A DNA stretch of 64,000 bases from Phytoactinopolyspora alkaliphila (lineage in GTDB: Bacteria > Actinomycetota > Actinomycetes > Jiangellales > Jiangellaceae). Shown here one piece after another: positions 35,907 to 43,785 of the stretch. The position numbers were made by a program, and so were the translations under genes. Position 1 is the first letter of the stretch; each line of letters begins with the position of its first letter. The notes under the pieces were generated by a model that was not told where the DNA came from, did no database searches, and was given only the letters and a program-made list of their open reading frames with translations. The DNA lies in the NCBI RefSeq assembly GCF_010550695.1, contig NZ_JAAGOB010000012.1, forward strand, positions 113,860 through 177,859. The letters are read 5' to 3'.

Positions 35907-37667
35907 GTGCTCCGCACCCATGAGGCCGGTACGCTGCGCGCCGACCACGCCGGACAGACCGTCACGCTCACCGGCTGGGTGGCCCGGCGGCGCGATCACG
36001 GGGGAGTGGCGTTCCTCGATCTCCGGGACGCCTCGGGGGTGTCTCAGGTGGTGGTGCGCGACGAGTCGGTGGCCCACGGACTGCGTGCCGAGTTCTGTGT
36101 CAAGGTGACCGGCACGGTCTCCGCGCGCCCGGTGGGCAACGAGAACCCGGCGCTGCCCACCGGCCAGATCGAGGTGCTCGCAGACACCGTCGAGGTCCTC
36201 AGTGAGGCCGAGCCGTTGCCGTTCCAGATCGACGACCACGTCGACGTCGGTGAAGAGGTCCGGCTCAAGCACCGGTACCTGGACCTCAGGCGCAGCGGGC
36301 CGGCAGCGGCCATCCGGTTGCGCAGTGAGGTGAACCGGGTGGCTCGTGACGTGCTGCTCGGAGACGGGTTCGTGGAGGTGGAGACGCCCACCATGACGCG
36401 CTCCACGCCCGAGGGCGCGCGCGACTTCCTTGTCCCTGCCCGGCTGCGGCCTGGCTCGTGGTATGCCCTGCCGCAGTCCCCGCAGCTGTTCAAGCAGCTG
36501 CTCATGGTGGCGGGCCTCGAACGCTACTTCCAGATCGCCCGCTGCTACCGCGACGAGGATTTCCGCGCGGATCGCCAGCCCGAGTTCACCCAGCTCGACA
36601 TCGAGATGAGCTTCGTCGAGCAGGATGACGTCATCGCCTTGAGCGAGCGGATCATCGCCGCTTTGTGGCGCCTCGTGGACGTGGATGTGGCCACGCCCAT
36701 CCCGCGGATGACGTACAGCGAGGCGTTCGACCGGTACGGCAGCGACAAGCCCGACCTCCGGTTCGGGCTGGAGATCACCGAGGTGACCGCTCACTTCGCC
36801 GACACGTCGTTCCGGGTGTTCCAGGCTCCGTACGTGGGCGCCGTGGTGTTCCCCGGTGGCGCGTCCCAGACCCGCAAGGAACTCGACGGGTGGCAGGAGT
36901 GGGCGAAGGCGCGGGGCGCGAAGGGTCTGGCTTACGTGCTGGTCGGATCCGATGGTGAGCTGTCCGGGCCCGTGGCCAAGAACCTCTCCGACGAGGAGAA
37001 GGCCGGATTGCCGGCGCTTGTGGGTGCCGCTCCCGGTGACGCCGTGTTCTTCGCCGCCGGCGCGCGCAAAGCCTCGCAGTCCCTGCTCGGCGCCGCGCGC
37101 CTGGAGGTCGGCAAGCGGGCCAAGCTCATCGCCGAGGACGAGTGGGCATTCGTGTGGATCGTCGACGCGCCCCTGTTCGAGCCGGTCTCGGAGACCGACG
37201 ACGTCGCCGTCGGTTCCGGGGCCTGGACCGCGGTGCACCACGCGTTTACCTCACCCAAGCCGGAATGGATCGACTCGTTCGACTCCGACCCGGGAAGCGC
37301 CCTCGCCTACGCCTACGACATCGTCTGCAACGGCAACGAGATCGGCGGCGGCTCCATCCGTATTCACCGCCGGGACGTGCAGGAGCGGGTGTTCGACGTG
37401 ATGGGCCTCTCCGCGGAGCAGGCGCAGGAGAAGTTCGGGTTCCTCCTCGACGCTTTCAAGTACGGGGCGCCTCCCCATGGCGGCATCGCGTTCGGCTGGG
37501 ACCGTATGGTCGCCTTGCTCGCTGGCTCGGAGTCGATCCGGGACGTGATCGCCTTCCCGAAGACCGGCGGTGGTTACGACCCGCTCACCAGCGCCCCGGC
37601 TGCGATCACCGCGCAGCAGCGCAAGGAGGCGGGTATCGATGTCCTCCCCGACTCCAGTGTGTCGTAG
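35907..37667 (+). CDS. aspS: Aspartate--tRNA(Asp/Asn) ligase
   Basis: This 586-residue class II bacterial-type synthetase has an N-terminal OB anticodon domain ([27 protein letters not shown]), motif 1 [23 protein letters not shown], motif 2 [26 protein letters not shown], a GAD insertion domain, and motif 3 [16 protein letters not shown]. The GTG start has GAAAGAGG 8 nt upstream. Whether it also charges tRNA-Asn cannot be told, as no gatCAB is in view. Confidence 0.97.
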   Translation: MLRTHEAGTLRADHAGQTVTLTGWVARRRDHGGVAFLDLRDASGVSQVVVRDESVAHGLRAEFCVKVTGTVSARPVGNENPALPTGQIEVLADTVEVLSEAEPLPFQIDDHVDVGEEVRLKHRYLDLRRSGPAAAIRLRSEVNRVARDVLLGDGFVEVETPTMTRSTPEGARDFLVPARLRPGSWYALPQSPQLFKQLLMVAGLERYFQIARCYRDEDFRADRQPEFTQLDIEMSFVEQDDVIALSERIIAALWRLVDVDVATPIPRMTYSEAFDRYGSDKPDLRFGLEITEVTAHFADTSFRVFQAPYVGAVVFPGGASQTRKELDGWQEWAKARGAKGLAYVLVGSDGELSGPVAKNLSDEEKAGLPALVGAAPGDAVFFAAGARKASQSLLGAARLEVGKRAKLIAEDEWAFVWIVDAPLFEPVSETDDVAVGSGAWTAVHHAFTSPKPEWIDSFDSDPGSALAYAYDIVCNGNEIGGGSIRIHRRDVQERVFDVMGLSAEQAQEKFGFLLDAFKYGAPPHGGIAFGWDRMVALLAGSESIRDVIAFPKTGGGYDPLTSAPAAITAQQRKEAGIDVLPDSSVS

Positions 37668-37713
37668 CGTCGTGGCGGTTGTGTGACCGAGGCGGTGTCC
37701 GCCTGATCCAGCT

Positions 37714-37730
37714 TTTCAGCCACGCTGAAA
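37714..37730. promoter_or_regulatory. 7-3-7 dyad at the start of the LuxR-type gene
   Basis: TTTCAGCCACGCTGAAA is a perfect inverted repeat (TTTCAGC/GCTGAAA) ending one base before the GTG at 37732. It could be an operator, or a hairpin masking the start; as a downstream hairpin of aspS it could also end transcription. Confidence 0.5.
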
Positions 37731-37731
37731 T

Positions 37732-38442
37732 GTGACTAAGAGTGATGATCACGTAACTGTACGTGACGTAGCGGAACGTGAACATGCCCCGCTATGGGTG
37801 GTGTCGGGAAACGCCGTCCTATCCGCCGCGCTCGCCGCCGCCCTAGCCGTCGTCGGCTGGCGTGCTATTCGGGTCGTCACCGAGGGGCACCTGGCGGCGG
37901 CCGGGGATGAGCGTGCGCCGACGGGAAGATTCGTCCTGGTGGCGGACACCGAGGGGCGTTTGCCGGACGTGCGTCCGGTCCTGGCGCGGCAACGGCACAT
38001 GGGCATCGTCGCCGTCGCGACGCGAGCCGCACTGACGTCCCTGGCCGACGTCGTCGAACGCTTCGGCCCGGTCACCGTCGCCGACGCGGAGCAGCCGTTG
38101 ACGGCGCTGGTCCGCACCCTGGACCGTGCCCTCCGGCGCATCGAACCGGTGCCAGAACCGGTCCCCTTGGCCGAGTCTCTGCGTGCGCGGGAGGAGGAGG
38201 CGCGACGATTCGAGGCCCTGACCAGCCGTGAGCTGGACATGCTCAGCGCGCTGCTGGCCGGGCAGTCGGCAGCCGAGATCGCCGCGCGGGAGCTCGTCTC
38301 GCTGCCCACGGTGCGAAGCCACATTCATGCCGTACTGACCAAGCTCAGAGTGTCGTCACAGGTCGCCGCCGTCGCGTTGACGTACCGCTCATGTCGGGAA
38401 GCGCCCGTCCTGGAGCAAATGCGAAGGATTCAACAATTCTGA
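37732..38442 (+). CDS. LuxR family transcriptional regulator
   Basis: In this 236-residue protein the C-terminal part (about 155-225) is a LuxR/NarL helix-turn-helix: FEALTSRELDMLSALLAGQSAAEIAARELVSLPTVRSHIHAVLTKLRVSSQVAAVALT. The N-terminal 140 residues resemble a degenerate receiver domain (strands VVSGNAV, RFVLVADTEG) without a clear phospho-acceptor Asp. It lies 64 bp after aspS and about 95 bp before the RhiA-like gene, whose upstream region has two dyads; it may control that pair. It is the first gene of the accessory block. Confidence 0.88.
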   Translation: MTKSDDHVTVRDVAEREHAPLWVVSGNAVLSAALAAALAVVGWRAIRVVTEGHLAAAGDERAPTGRFVLVADTEGRLPDVRPVLARQRHMGIVAVATRAALTSLADVVERFGPVTVADAEQPLTALVRTLDRALRRIEPVPEPVPLAESLRAREEEARRFEALTSRELDMLSALLAGQSAAEIAARELVSLPTVRSHIHAVLTKLRVSSQVAAVALTYRSCREAPVLEQMRRIQQF

Positions 38443-38465
38443 TGATGACGGAGAGTTACTGAGTC

Positions 38466-38498
38466 GTCACACTGAGTGACATGCAGTGAAAGTCACTG
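38466..38498. promoter_or_regulatory. Two operator-like dyads upstream of the RhiA-like gene
   Basis: GTCACACTGAGTGAC (38466-38480, 5-bp arms) and CAGTGAAAGTCACTG (38484-38498, perfect 6-3-6) have centres 18 bp apart. Both share the GTCAC/GTGAC half-site. They are plausible binding sites for the adjacent LuxR-type regulator. Confidence 0.5.
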
Positions 38499-38537
38499 CT
38501 CAGCCGCCATCGCGGCTTCTCCGATTACGGGGGAGAC

Positions 38538-39212
38538 ATGCCCAATTCCTACAGCCTCACGGTGATCAACAACTCGGAGCTCGACCGCCCGACGTTCGCC
38601 GTGTTCGCCACCCTTCCGGCCTCGTCGGCGTACGACACGCTCAGCCTCGCCTGGCTGACCCAGCCCATCAACGCTCAAAACCAGTACGTCTTCACCTGGG
38701 ACATCGCATGGGGATTCGCGTGGTCTGCCCAGGGAACGGGCGCCGGATACCAATGGACCGGCAGCGGCAAGCTTCCGGCCAACCCGAACGCAGCCGACCA
38801 ATGCAAGGCACAGCTGTCCTACAACCAGGACTTCGAGCTCACTCCGGTCAACGGCAATCCCGATGGCCAGACGCTCTGGGTCACGGACGCGCCGACTGTG
38901 CCACTGCCCAGCGACCAGGCCAGCTCCGTGGCGATCACACTGGACGGCAACTCGGTCTGCGCCACGAACGCCGGCCCCAATCTGTCCCAGACGTTCACGC
39001 TGCACCCGACCTATTACATCGACGCGGGCAACTACGTGCAGGGCCAGATGGTCGACGGATCGAGCGTCTCGAACTTCCAGGAGCTGGCTTACACCGGGGG
39101 CAACACCGCCTTGACCGTGACCTTGAACCCGGACAACACCTGGGACACGAAGAGCAGCAAGCAACTCGACTACCGGCAGGTCTTCGCGGCGCGAGAAGTC
39201 CGAGGCCGGTAA
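38538..39212 (+). CDS. RhiA-like protein of unknown function
   Basis: This 224-residue protein has no membrane span or clear signal peptide. YSLTVINNSELDRPTFAVFATLP, then SLAWLTQPINAQNQYVFTWDIAWGFAWSAQG, recalls RhiA, the quorum-regulated rhizosphere-expressed protein of Rhizobium leguminosarum, whose function is unknown. Asn, Gln, Thr and Trp are unusually frequent and Arg rare compared with neighbours, which suggests a beta-rich protein. GGGGGAG precedes the ATG by 3 nt. A small Cys-rich protein follows 46 bp later. The RhiA link is from memory of the family and needs a profile search. Confidence 0.6.
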   Translation: MPNSYSLTVINNSELDRPTFAVFATLPASSAYDTLSLAWLTQPINAQNQYVFTWDIAWGFAWSAQGTGAGYQWTGSGKLPANPNAADQCKAQLSYNQDFELTPVNGNPDGQTLWVTDAPTVPLPSDQASSVAITLDGNSVCATNAGPNLSQTFTLHPTYYIDAGNYVQGQMVDGSSVSNFQELAYTGGNTALTVTLNPDNTWDTKSSKQLDYRQVFAAREVRGR

Positions 39213-39258
39213 CCAGTCCACCGTTCAGATTCGATCGACAATTCAGAAGGAGACCGAC

Positions 39259-39456
39259 ATGACACAGCAGCCGGACGAGAGAGCCACCGGGGACTGCCCG
39301 CCACTGCCGGATGACTACGATCCACAGGTGGCCGGCGAGTGCTGGTCGGGCCGCAACTGCACCGGGAAGGTCCTGAACAACCGCGATGCCCACAACTGCA
39401 AGAACAGGGGCGGCAAGAGCTGGAAGAGCCCGGACGGCACGTGCTACAACCTGTGA
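39259..39456 (+). CDS. Small Cys-rich protein
   Basis: This 65-residue hydrophilic protein has five Cys (13, 28, 34, 47, 62) and many Asn, Gly, Lys and Asp. No signal peptide or membrane span is seen. AGAAGGAG precedes the ATG by 6 nt, giving a strong initiation site. The spacing does not match a zinc ribbon that I recognise; disulfides or metal binding are possible. It is followed by a strong terminator at 39509, so it closes a two-gene unit with the RhiA-like gene. Confidence 0.72.
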   Translation: MTQQPDERATGDCPPLPDDYDPQVAGECWSGRNCTGKVLNNRDAHNCKNRGGKSWKSPDGTCYNL

Positions 39457-39508
39457 CCCGCGCCGGCTGTCGGGGGAGAGATCCCCAGCGCCGGGCGTGA
39501 TGTGAAAC

Positions 39509-39546
39509 GGATGAATGCGACTCGTGGCAACGGGTCGCATTCATCC
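39509..39546 (+). terminator. Strong hairpin terminator after the RhiA-like operon
   Basis: Perfect 13-bp arms (GGATGAATGCGAC / GTCGCATTCATCC) enclose a 12-base loop, 52 nt after the small Cys-rich gene. No T-run follows. Confidence 0.8.
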
Positions 39547-39574
39547 ATGTTCGGACGATCGGGACGCGGCCTGC

Positions 39575-39672
39575 TATTGTTGTCGACGCGATGCTCATCT
39601 GACACCTGATTCCGGCCCGCGCCCGAGGCAGCAAGCCCGGCGGGCATCTCACGACCAGCTCGAGGTCATCAG
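39575..39672 (+). promoter_or_regulatory. Possible attenuating leader of the ABC-F gene
   Basis: TATTGT (39575-39580) may be the -10. Eleven nt later a four-codon frame ATGCTCATCTGA (39591-39602, Met-Leu-Ile-stop) occurs. It is followed by an imperfect hairpin built from GCCCGC (from 39618) and GGCGGGC (ending near 39644). ABC-F resistance genes are often controlled by ribosome stalling on a very short leader frame; here this is inference. Confidence 0.35.
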
Positions 39673-41295
39673 GTGTTTCATCTTTCCGCACGTGATCTTT
39701 CCATCGCCTACGGCCGCCGAACCGTGTTCCAGGACATCAGCTTCGACGCCGGCCCAGGCGAGCGGCTCGGGCTCGTGGGCGAGAACGGCGCGGGGAAGTC
39801 CACCCTGCTGCGGCTCCTGGCCGGCATCGAGCAACCCGACGCCGGCGCCGTCACGACGCGCGGCAGCGTCGGCTATCTCGATCAGGAGCCTGACCTCCCG
39901 GTGGGCGGCACGATCGCCGACGCGCTGGACGCGGCACTGGCCGAATTCCGTGCCATGGAGGCGCGGATGCGGGTCCTTGAGTCACGCATGGGCGGCGACG
40001 GGGCGGATACGGCTCTCCTCGAGTACGGCGAGCTTCTCGACGAGTTCGAGCGCCGCGAGGGATGGTCGGCCGATGCCCGAGCGGCACGTGCGCTGGCCGG
40101 CCTGGGCATGGGTGAGATCAGCACATCACGTCCGGTCGGTGCCCTCTCAGGCGGCCAGCGTGCCAGGCTCGCGCTCGCCCTGGCCCTCACTCGGGCGCCG
40201 GACATCATGCTGCTCGACGAGCCGACCAATCACCTCGACGACGACGCTCTCGCGTATCTCGAAGAGACGCTGCGCGAGCACCGCGGTGTGGTGATCTCGG
40301 CGTCGCATGACCGTGCGTTCCTCGACGCGGTCTGCACCTCGATCCTGGACCTGGATCCGTCCTTGCGGGTGGGCCGAGGGGACGTGCCATCGGTCGGGCC
40401 TGCTCGGTACACCGGCGCCTATACGGATTACCTCGACGGCAAGGCCGCGGCCAGGCTCCGGTGGGAGCAGGCGTATCAGCAATGGAACGACGACGTGAAC
40501 GCGGCTCGCGCGGCGATGCGGAGCACGGCGCACCAGGTCGGACACACCAATCGGGCCCGGCGCGACAACGACAAGTTCCAGCCGTACTTTTTCGGGCAGA
40601 AGGTCGACGCCGCGGTGGCCCGCCGGGTGCGCGATGCCGAGAACCGGTTGAAAGATCTCGAGGTGAACCGTGTTCCCAAGCCGCCGAGCGAGCTGACCTT
40701 GGCGGCGGCACTGGACGAGAAGCCACGCGACGGCGTCCTCATCGCAGCCCGCGACGTGGATGTCCCCGGCAGGGTGGCCCTGGCCGCACTGGACGTGACC
40801 GGTGACACCCGGTTGCTCGTCACCGGGCCGAACGGTGCCGGGAAGTCGTCGCTGCTCGCCATCCTCGCCGGCGCGCTGGTGCCGGTCAAGGGGACCGTGC
40901 TGCGTGCTCGTGGGCTGCGCATCGGCTGGCTGCCGCAGGAAGGCTCGTTCCCCGATCCGGCTCTGCCCGCGCTCGCGGCGTTCGCGGCCGGTCGCGAGGG
41001 CCAGCCGGAAGAGTATCAATCCGAATTCGCGAGCCTGGGCCTGCTGCCCGGTTGGGAGTTCCAGACGCCGGTGGGACGGCTCTCGGTCGGTCAGCAGCGT
41101 CGCCTCGCGCTGGCCCGTCTGCTGGTGTCGCGGCCTCATGTGCTCCTCCTGGACGAGCCGACCAATCATCTGTCGCTGGGCCTGGTGGAGGAACTCGAGG
41201 ACGCCGTGGTGAAGTCCGACCTCGCGGTCGTACTTGTCACGCACGATCGGTGGGCTCGCCGTCGATGGGCCGGTGAGTCGCTCGAGCTCCGATAG
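39673..41295 (+). CDS. ABC-F family ATPase, probable ribosomal protection (macrolide/lincosamide-type resistance)
   Basis: This 540-residue protein has two ABC domains and no membrane spans. First domain: GENGAGKST, LSGGQRARLALALAL, LLDEPTNHLD. Second: GPNGAGKSS, LSVGQQRRLALARLL, LLDEPTNHLS. The linker (about 245-330, YFFGQKVDAAVARRVRDAENRLKDLEVNRV) is the arm that enters the ribosomal E site and displaces antibiotics. The layout is that of actinomycete TlrC/OleB/LmrC-like proteins. The GTG start lacks a clear Shine-Dalgarno sequence. An Erm-type methyltransferase follows, which strengthens the resistance interpretation. Confidence 0.9.
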   Translation: MFHLSARDLSIAYGRRTVFQDISFDAGPGERLGLVGENGAGKSTLLRLLAGIEQPDAGAVTTRGSVGYLDQEPDLPVGGTIADALDAALAEFRAMEARMRVLESRMGGDGADTALLEYGELLDEFERREGWSADARAARALAGLGMGEISTSRPVGALSGGQRARLALALALTRAPDIMLLDEPTNHLDDDALAYLEETLREHRGVVISASHDRAFLDAVCTSILDLDPSLRVGRGDVPSVGPARYTGAYTDYLDGKAAARLRWEQAYQQWNDDVNAARAAMRSTAHQVGHTNRARRDNDKFQPYFFGQKVDAAVARRVRDAENRLKDLEVNRVPKPPSELTLAAALDEKPRDGVLIAARDVDVPGRVALAALDVTGDTRLLVTGPNGAGKSSLLAILAGALVPVKGTVLRARGLRIGWLPQEGSFPDPALPALAAFAAGREGQPEEYQSEFASLGLLPGWEFQTPVGRLSVGQQRRLALARLLVSRPHVLLLDEPTNHLSLGLVEELEDAVVKSDLAVVLVTHDRWARRRWAGESLELR

Positions 41296-41298
41296 TAT
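41293..41298 (+). promoter_or_regulatory. Candidate -10 (TAGTAT) for the erm leader
   Basis: TAGTAT overlaps the ABC-F stop codon and lies 7 nt before the ATG at 41306, matching the leaderless pattern seen elsewhere in this window. Confidence 0.4.
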
Positions 41299-41305
41299 GG
41301 CGGGC

Positions 41306-41365
41306 ATGTGCGCATCCATCACAGGCACGGCCGCTCGCCGGCTGCGCCACACAGCCACGGCATAA
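41306..41365 (+). CDS. Erm leader peptide with Arg-Leu-Arg arrest motif
   Basis: The 19-residue frame MCASITGTAARRLRHTATA sits directly after the ABC-F gene and ahead of the erm-type gene. Residues 12-14 are Arg-Leu-Arg, the +X+ motif at which macrolide-bound ribosomes stall in leader peptides of several erm genes. An ATG three codons earlier (41297) gives a 22-residue form. A stable hairpin (41372-41388) and pairing between ACGGCA (41357) and TGCCGT (41395) follow. A further 8-codon frame is at 41435-41461. The function as an attenuator is inferred. Confidence 0.55.
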   Translation: MCASITGTAARRLRHTATA

Positions 41366-41371
41366 CCGCCC

Positions 41372-41388
41372 GGCTGGTTCGTCCAGCC
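41372..41388 (+). promoter_or_regulatory. Leader hairpin downstream of the erm leader frame
   Basis: GGCTGG, loop TTCGT, CCAGCC forms a 6-bp perfect stem 7 nt after the leader stop codon. It is a candidate element of an attenuation switch. Confidence 0.45.
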
Positions 41389-41554
41389 ACGGTGTGCCGT
41401 CAGCCGCGCCAGTCCCCGTGTTCCTCCTGGGCCAATGGTGCGGTTTGTCATGTCCCCATGACGGCGGCGAGCACAAGTCCGGCACCGGGGGCCCGCGTCA
41501 AGCGAGCTCAGCTGTGACTCCTGTTCGTTCACGAAGAGATGGCTGTGATGATCC

Positions 41555-42166
41555 GTGCGCTCGCACTCACATTCCCCACGTACACCAGAGAACAGATCCG
41601 GAATTCACCTCCTTCGCGACCCCGGAGTGGTCCGGCGGCTCGTCACCTCGTCCGGTGTGGGACCAGGCGATCTCGTGCTCGAGTTCGGCGCTGGCACCGG
41701 CGTCTTGACAGCGGCGCTCGCTCGCACCGGCGCGCGGGTGATCGCCGTTGAACGCAGTGCAGGTTTCGCCGACCGGCTGCACCGGCGCTTCGACGGAAGC
41801 GAAGCAGTGCGCGTCGTGGTGGCAGATGCGAGGACGGTGCCGCTGCCACGGCGACCCTTCGCCGTCGTGGCGAACATCCCGTACTCGATATCCACCGAGC
41901 TGCTGCGCCGTCTGCTTTCCAGGCAGACCGCGGTGACCAGCGTCGACCTCCTCGTCGAGTGGGGTTTCGCGAAACGGGTCTCAGCGCCGGCGCCGAGAGA
42001 CGAGGAGACGGCATGGTGGCAAGCGCGGTACGAGATAACCATGGCGGGCAAGGTCTCCCGGCGCAGCTTCACCCCGGCGCCGGGCGTGGACTCCGCTCAC
42101 CTGGTGATCCGGCCCCGGAAGCGAACTGCTCGTGCCACCCGCCGCCGCGGAAGTCCGCGAATCTGA
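41555..42166 (+). CDS. Short Erm-type 23S rRNA (adenine-N6) methyltransferase
   Basis: In this 203-residue protein, GIHLLRDPGVVRRLV near residues 16-30 corresponds to the QNFLxDP region of Erm enzymes. Motif I is LEFGAGTG (42-49), E66 and D91 bind S-adenosylmethionine, and N107-I-P-Y110 is the NxPY catalytic motif. It methylates A2058 of 23S rRNA in relatives, giving macrolide-lincosamide-streptogramin resistance. It lacks the C-terminal helical domain of typical 250-300-residue Erm proteins, as does mycobacterial Erm(37). The GTG at 41555 is the first possible start after an in-frame stop. KsgA is excluded by size and context. Confidence 0.88.
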   Translation: MRSHSHSPRTPENRSGIHLLRDPGVVRRLVTSSGVGPGDLVLEFGAGTGVLTAALARTGARVIAVERSAGFADRLHRRFDGSEAVRVVVADARTVPLPRRPFAVVANIPYSISTELLRRLLSRQTAVTSVDLLVEWGFAKRVSAPAPRDEETAWWQARYEITMAGKVSRRSFTPAPGVDSAHLVIRPRKRTARATRRRGSPRI

Positions 42167-42295
42167 CTCCTTCGATACCGATCGTGTCTGGTTGTCGTGG
42201 CTTTGGTATTGAACGATATGACGGGCTGGTCATAGAGCCTTGACAACCCATGGCGTGCGTGTGAAGGTGTTAAATGAAAGTAAGGCCCCCCAAAT

Positions 42296-42338
42296 AGCGG
42301 TGGCGTGGTCCCATGTCTTGGGATGCCACGCCACCGCT
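42296..42338. terminator. Long two-part hairpin terminator between the erm gene and rarA
   Basis: Perfect 13-bp arms AGCGGTGGCGTGG / CCACGCCACCGCT contain an inner TCCCA/TGGGA stem with loop TGTCT. CTTTCG follows on the plus strand. It closes the resistance block. Confidence 0.82.
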
Positions 42339-42410
42339 CTTTCGTGCCCTAAGCTGTTCGCTGATCCGCCACAGGCGTCGGCCGACCCCCGGACAGGGAG
42401 GCAGACGACG

Positions 42411-42416
42411 TAGGCT
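42411..42416 (+). promoter_or_regulatory. Candidate leaderless -10 element (TAGGCT)
   Basis: TAGGCT is 7 nt before the ATG of rarA. Confidence 0.42.
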
Positions 42417-42423
42417 CGTGCGC

Positions 42424-43785
42424 ATGGAACAAGACGGCCTCTTCGGCCCGGCGGCTGCGCCCGTGACGTCGGGCGGTTCACTGGCCGGGGCCGACGAGTC
42501 CTACTCCGGGCAGCCGCTGGCGGTGCGGATGCGCCCGCGGGCACTTGAAGAGATCGTCGGTCAGGAACACCTTCTGGGTCCGGGCACACCGCTGCGCAGG
42601 CTCGTGGAGGACGACCAGCCGATGGCGCTCGTCCTCTGGGGCCCTCCCGGGACTGGCAAGACCACCCTCGCCTACGTCGTCAGCCGGGCCACCCAACGGC
42701 GGTTCGTAGAGCTCTCGGCGGTGACCGCCGGCGTGAAAGACGTCCGCAGCGTCATGGAGAACGCCCGCAGGGAGCTCGTCCGCTCGGGCATCGGCACCGT
42801 GCTCTTCGTCGATGAGGTTCACCGCTTCTCCAAGACGCAGCAGGACGCCCTCCTGCCGGGCGTGGAGAACAGGTGGGTGTCACTGGTGGCCGCCACCACC
42901 GAGAATCCGTTCTTCGCTCTCATCAGCCCCCTGCTGTCCCGTTCGCTGCTGCTGACGCTGGAGCCGCTCGAGGAGGACAGCATCGAGGCCGTGCTGGACC
43001 GGGCTCTCACCGACCAGCGCGGCCTGGCCGGGTCCGTCACCATCGACGGCGACGCACGCGAGCACCTTGTCCGGCTCTCCGGCGGAGACGCGCGCCGGGC
43101 TCTGACCTACCTGGAGGCCGCCGCGGGAGCCGCGAGCGACACCGACGACAAGACCGTCACCCTGGAGATCGCCGAGCGGGCCGTCGACCGCGCCGCTGTC
43201 CGGTACGACCGGGACGGGGACCAGCATTACGACGTCGCCAGTGCACTGATCAAGTCGATCCGGGGCAGTGACGTCGACGCCGGCCTGCACTATCTGGCCC
43301 GGATGGCCGAAGCGGGGGAGGATCCGAGGTTCCTGGCCCGCCGGCTGGTGATCCTCGCCAGCGAGGATATCGGGATGGCGGACCCGACAGCGTTGCAGAC
43401 GGCCGTGGCGGCCGCCCAGGCCGTCCAGCTCATCGGCTGGCCGGAAGCGCAGATCACCCTGGCGCACGCCGTGATCGCCCTAGCCCTGGCACCCAAGTCC
43501 AACAGTGTGGTCAAGGCGATCGGCGCCGCCGTGGGCGATGTCCGGGCCGGTCTGGCCGGCGCCGTGCCGCCACATCTGCGCGATTCCCACTACTCGGGTT
43601 CGAAGAAGCTCGGCCACGGGACCTCCTACGCATACGCCCACGACGATCCCAGGGGAGTGGTGGAACAGCAGTACGCCCCGGACTCCGTGGTCGCCAAGCA
43701 GTACTACTACCCCGGCACGCGCGGAGCCGAGCGCGACTACGCCGATCGGTACGCGCGGCTGCGGAAGATCATCCGCGGCGAGTGA
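42424..43785 (+). CDS. rarA: Replication-associated recombination protein RarA (MgsA)
   Basis: This 453-residue AAA+ ATPase acts at stalled replication forks. [18 protein letters not shown] is the family start, GPPGTGKTT Walker A (about residues 78-86), [11 protein letters not shown]alker B and ATTENPFF sensor 1. The C-terminal clamp-loader-like domain contains [25 protein letters not shown] and LAPKSNSV. The last 17 bases overlap the convergent TetR gene. In many actinobacteria it lies next to aspS; here an accessory block intervenes. Confidence 0.96.
   Translation: MEQDGLFGPAAAPVTSGGSLAGADESYSGQPLAVRMRPRALEEIVGQEHLLGPGTPLRRLVEDDQPMALVLWGPPGTGKTTLAYVVSRATQRRFVELSAVTAGVKDVRSVMENARRELVRSGIGTVLFVDEVHRFSKTQQDALLPGVENRWVSLVAATTENPFFALISPLLSRSLLLTLEPLEEDSIEAVLDRALTDQRGLAGSVTIDGDAREHLVRLSGGDARRALTYLEAAAGAASDTDDKTVTLEIAERAVDRAAVRYDRDGDQHYDVASALIKSIRGSDVDAGLHYLARMAEAGEDPRFLARRLVILASEDIGMADPTALQTAVAAAQAVQLIGWPEAQITLAHAVIALALAPKSNSVVKAIGAAVGDVRAGLAGAVPPHLRDSHYSGSKKLGHGTSYAYAHDDPRGVVEQQYAPDSVVAKQYYYPGTRGAERDYADRYARLRKIIRGE

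Noticed and set aside
35520..37241. Long open frame antisense to aspS
   Set aside because: Antisense to all three class II synthetase motifs; no independent coding evidence.
41435..41461. Eight-codon frame (MVRFVMSP) as the main erm leader
   Set aside because: It lacks an initiation signal and the Arg-Leu-Arg motif; the 19-residue frame at 41306 is better supported. It is kept only as a secondary possibility.
37668..42423. Integrative element boundaries around the resistance block
   Set aside because: No integrase, tRNA, direct repeats or transposase is visible at either end, so no element is annotated although the block looks accessory.
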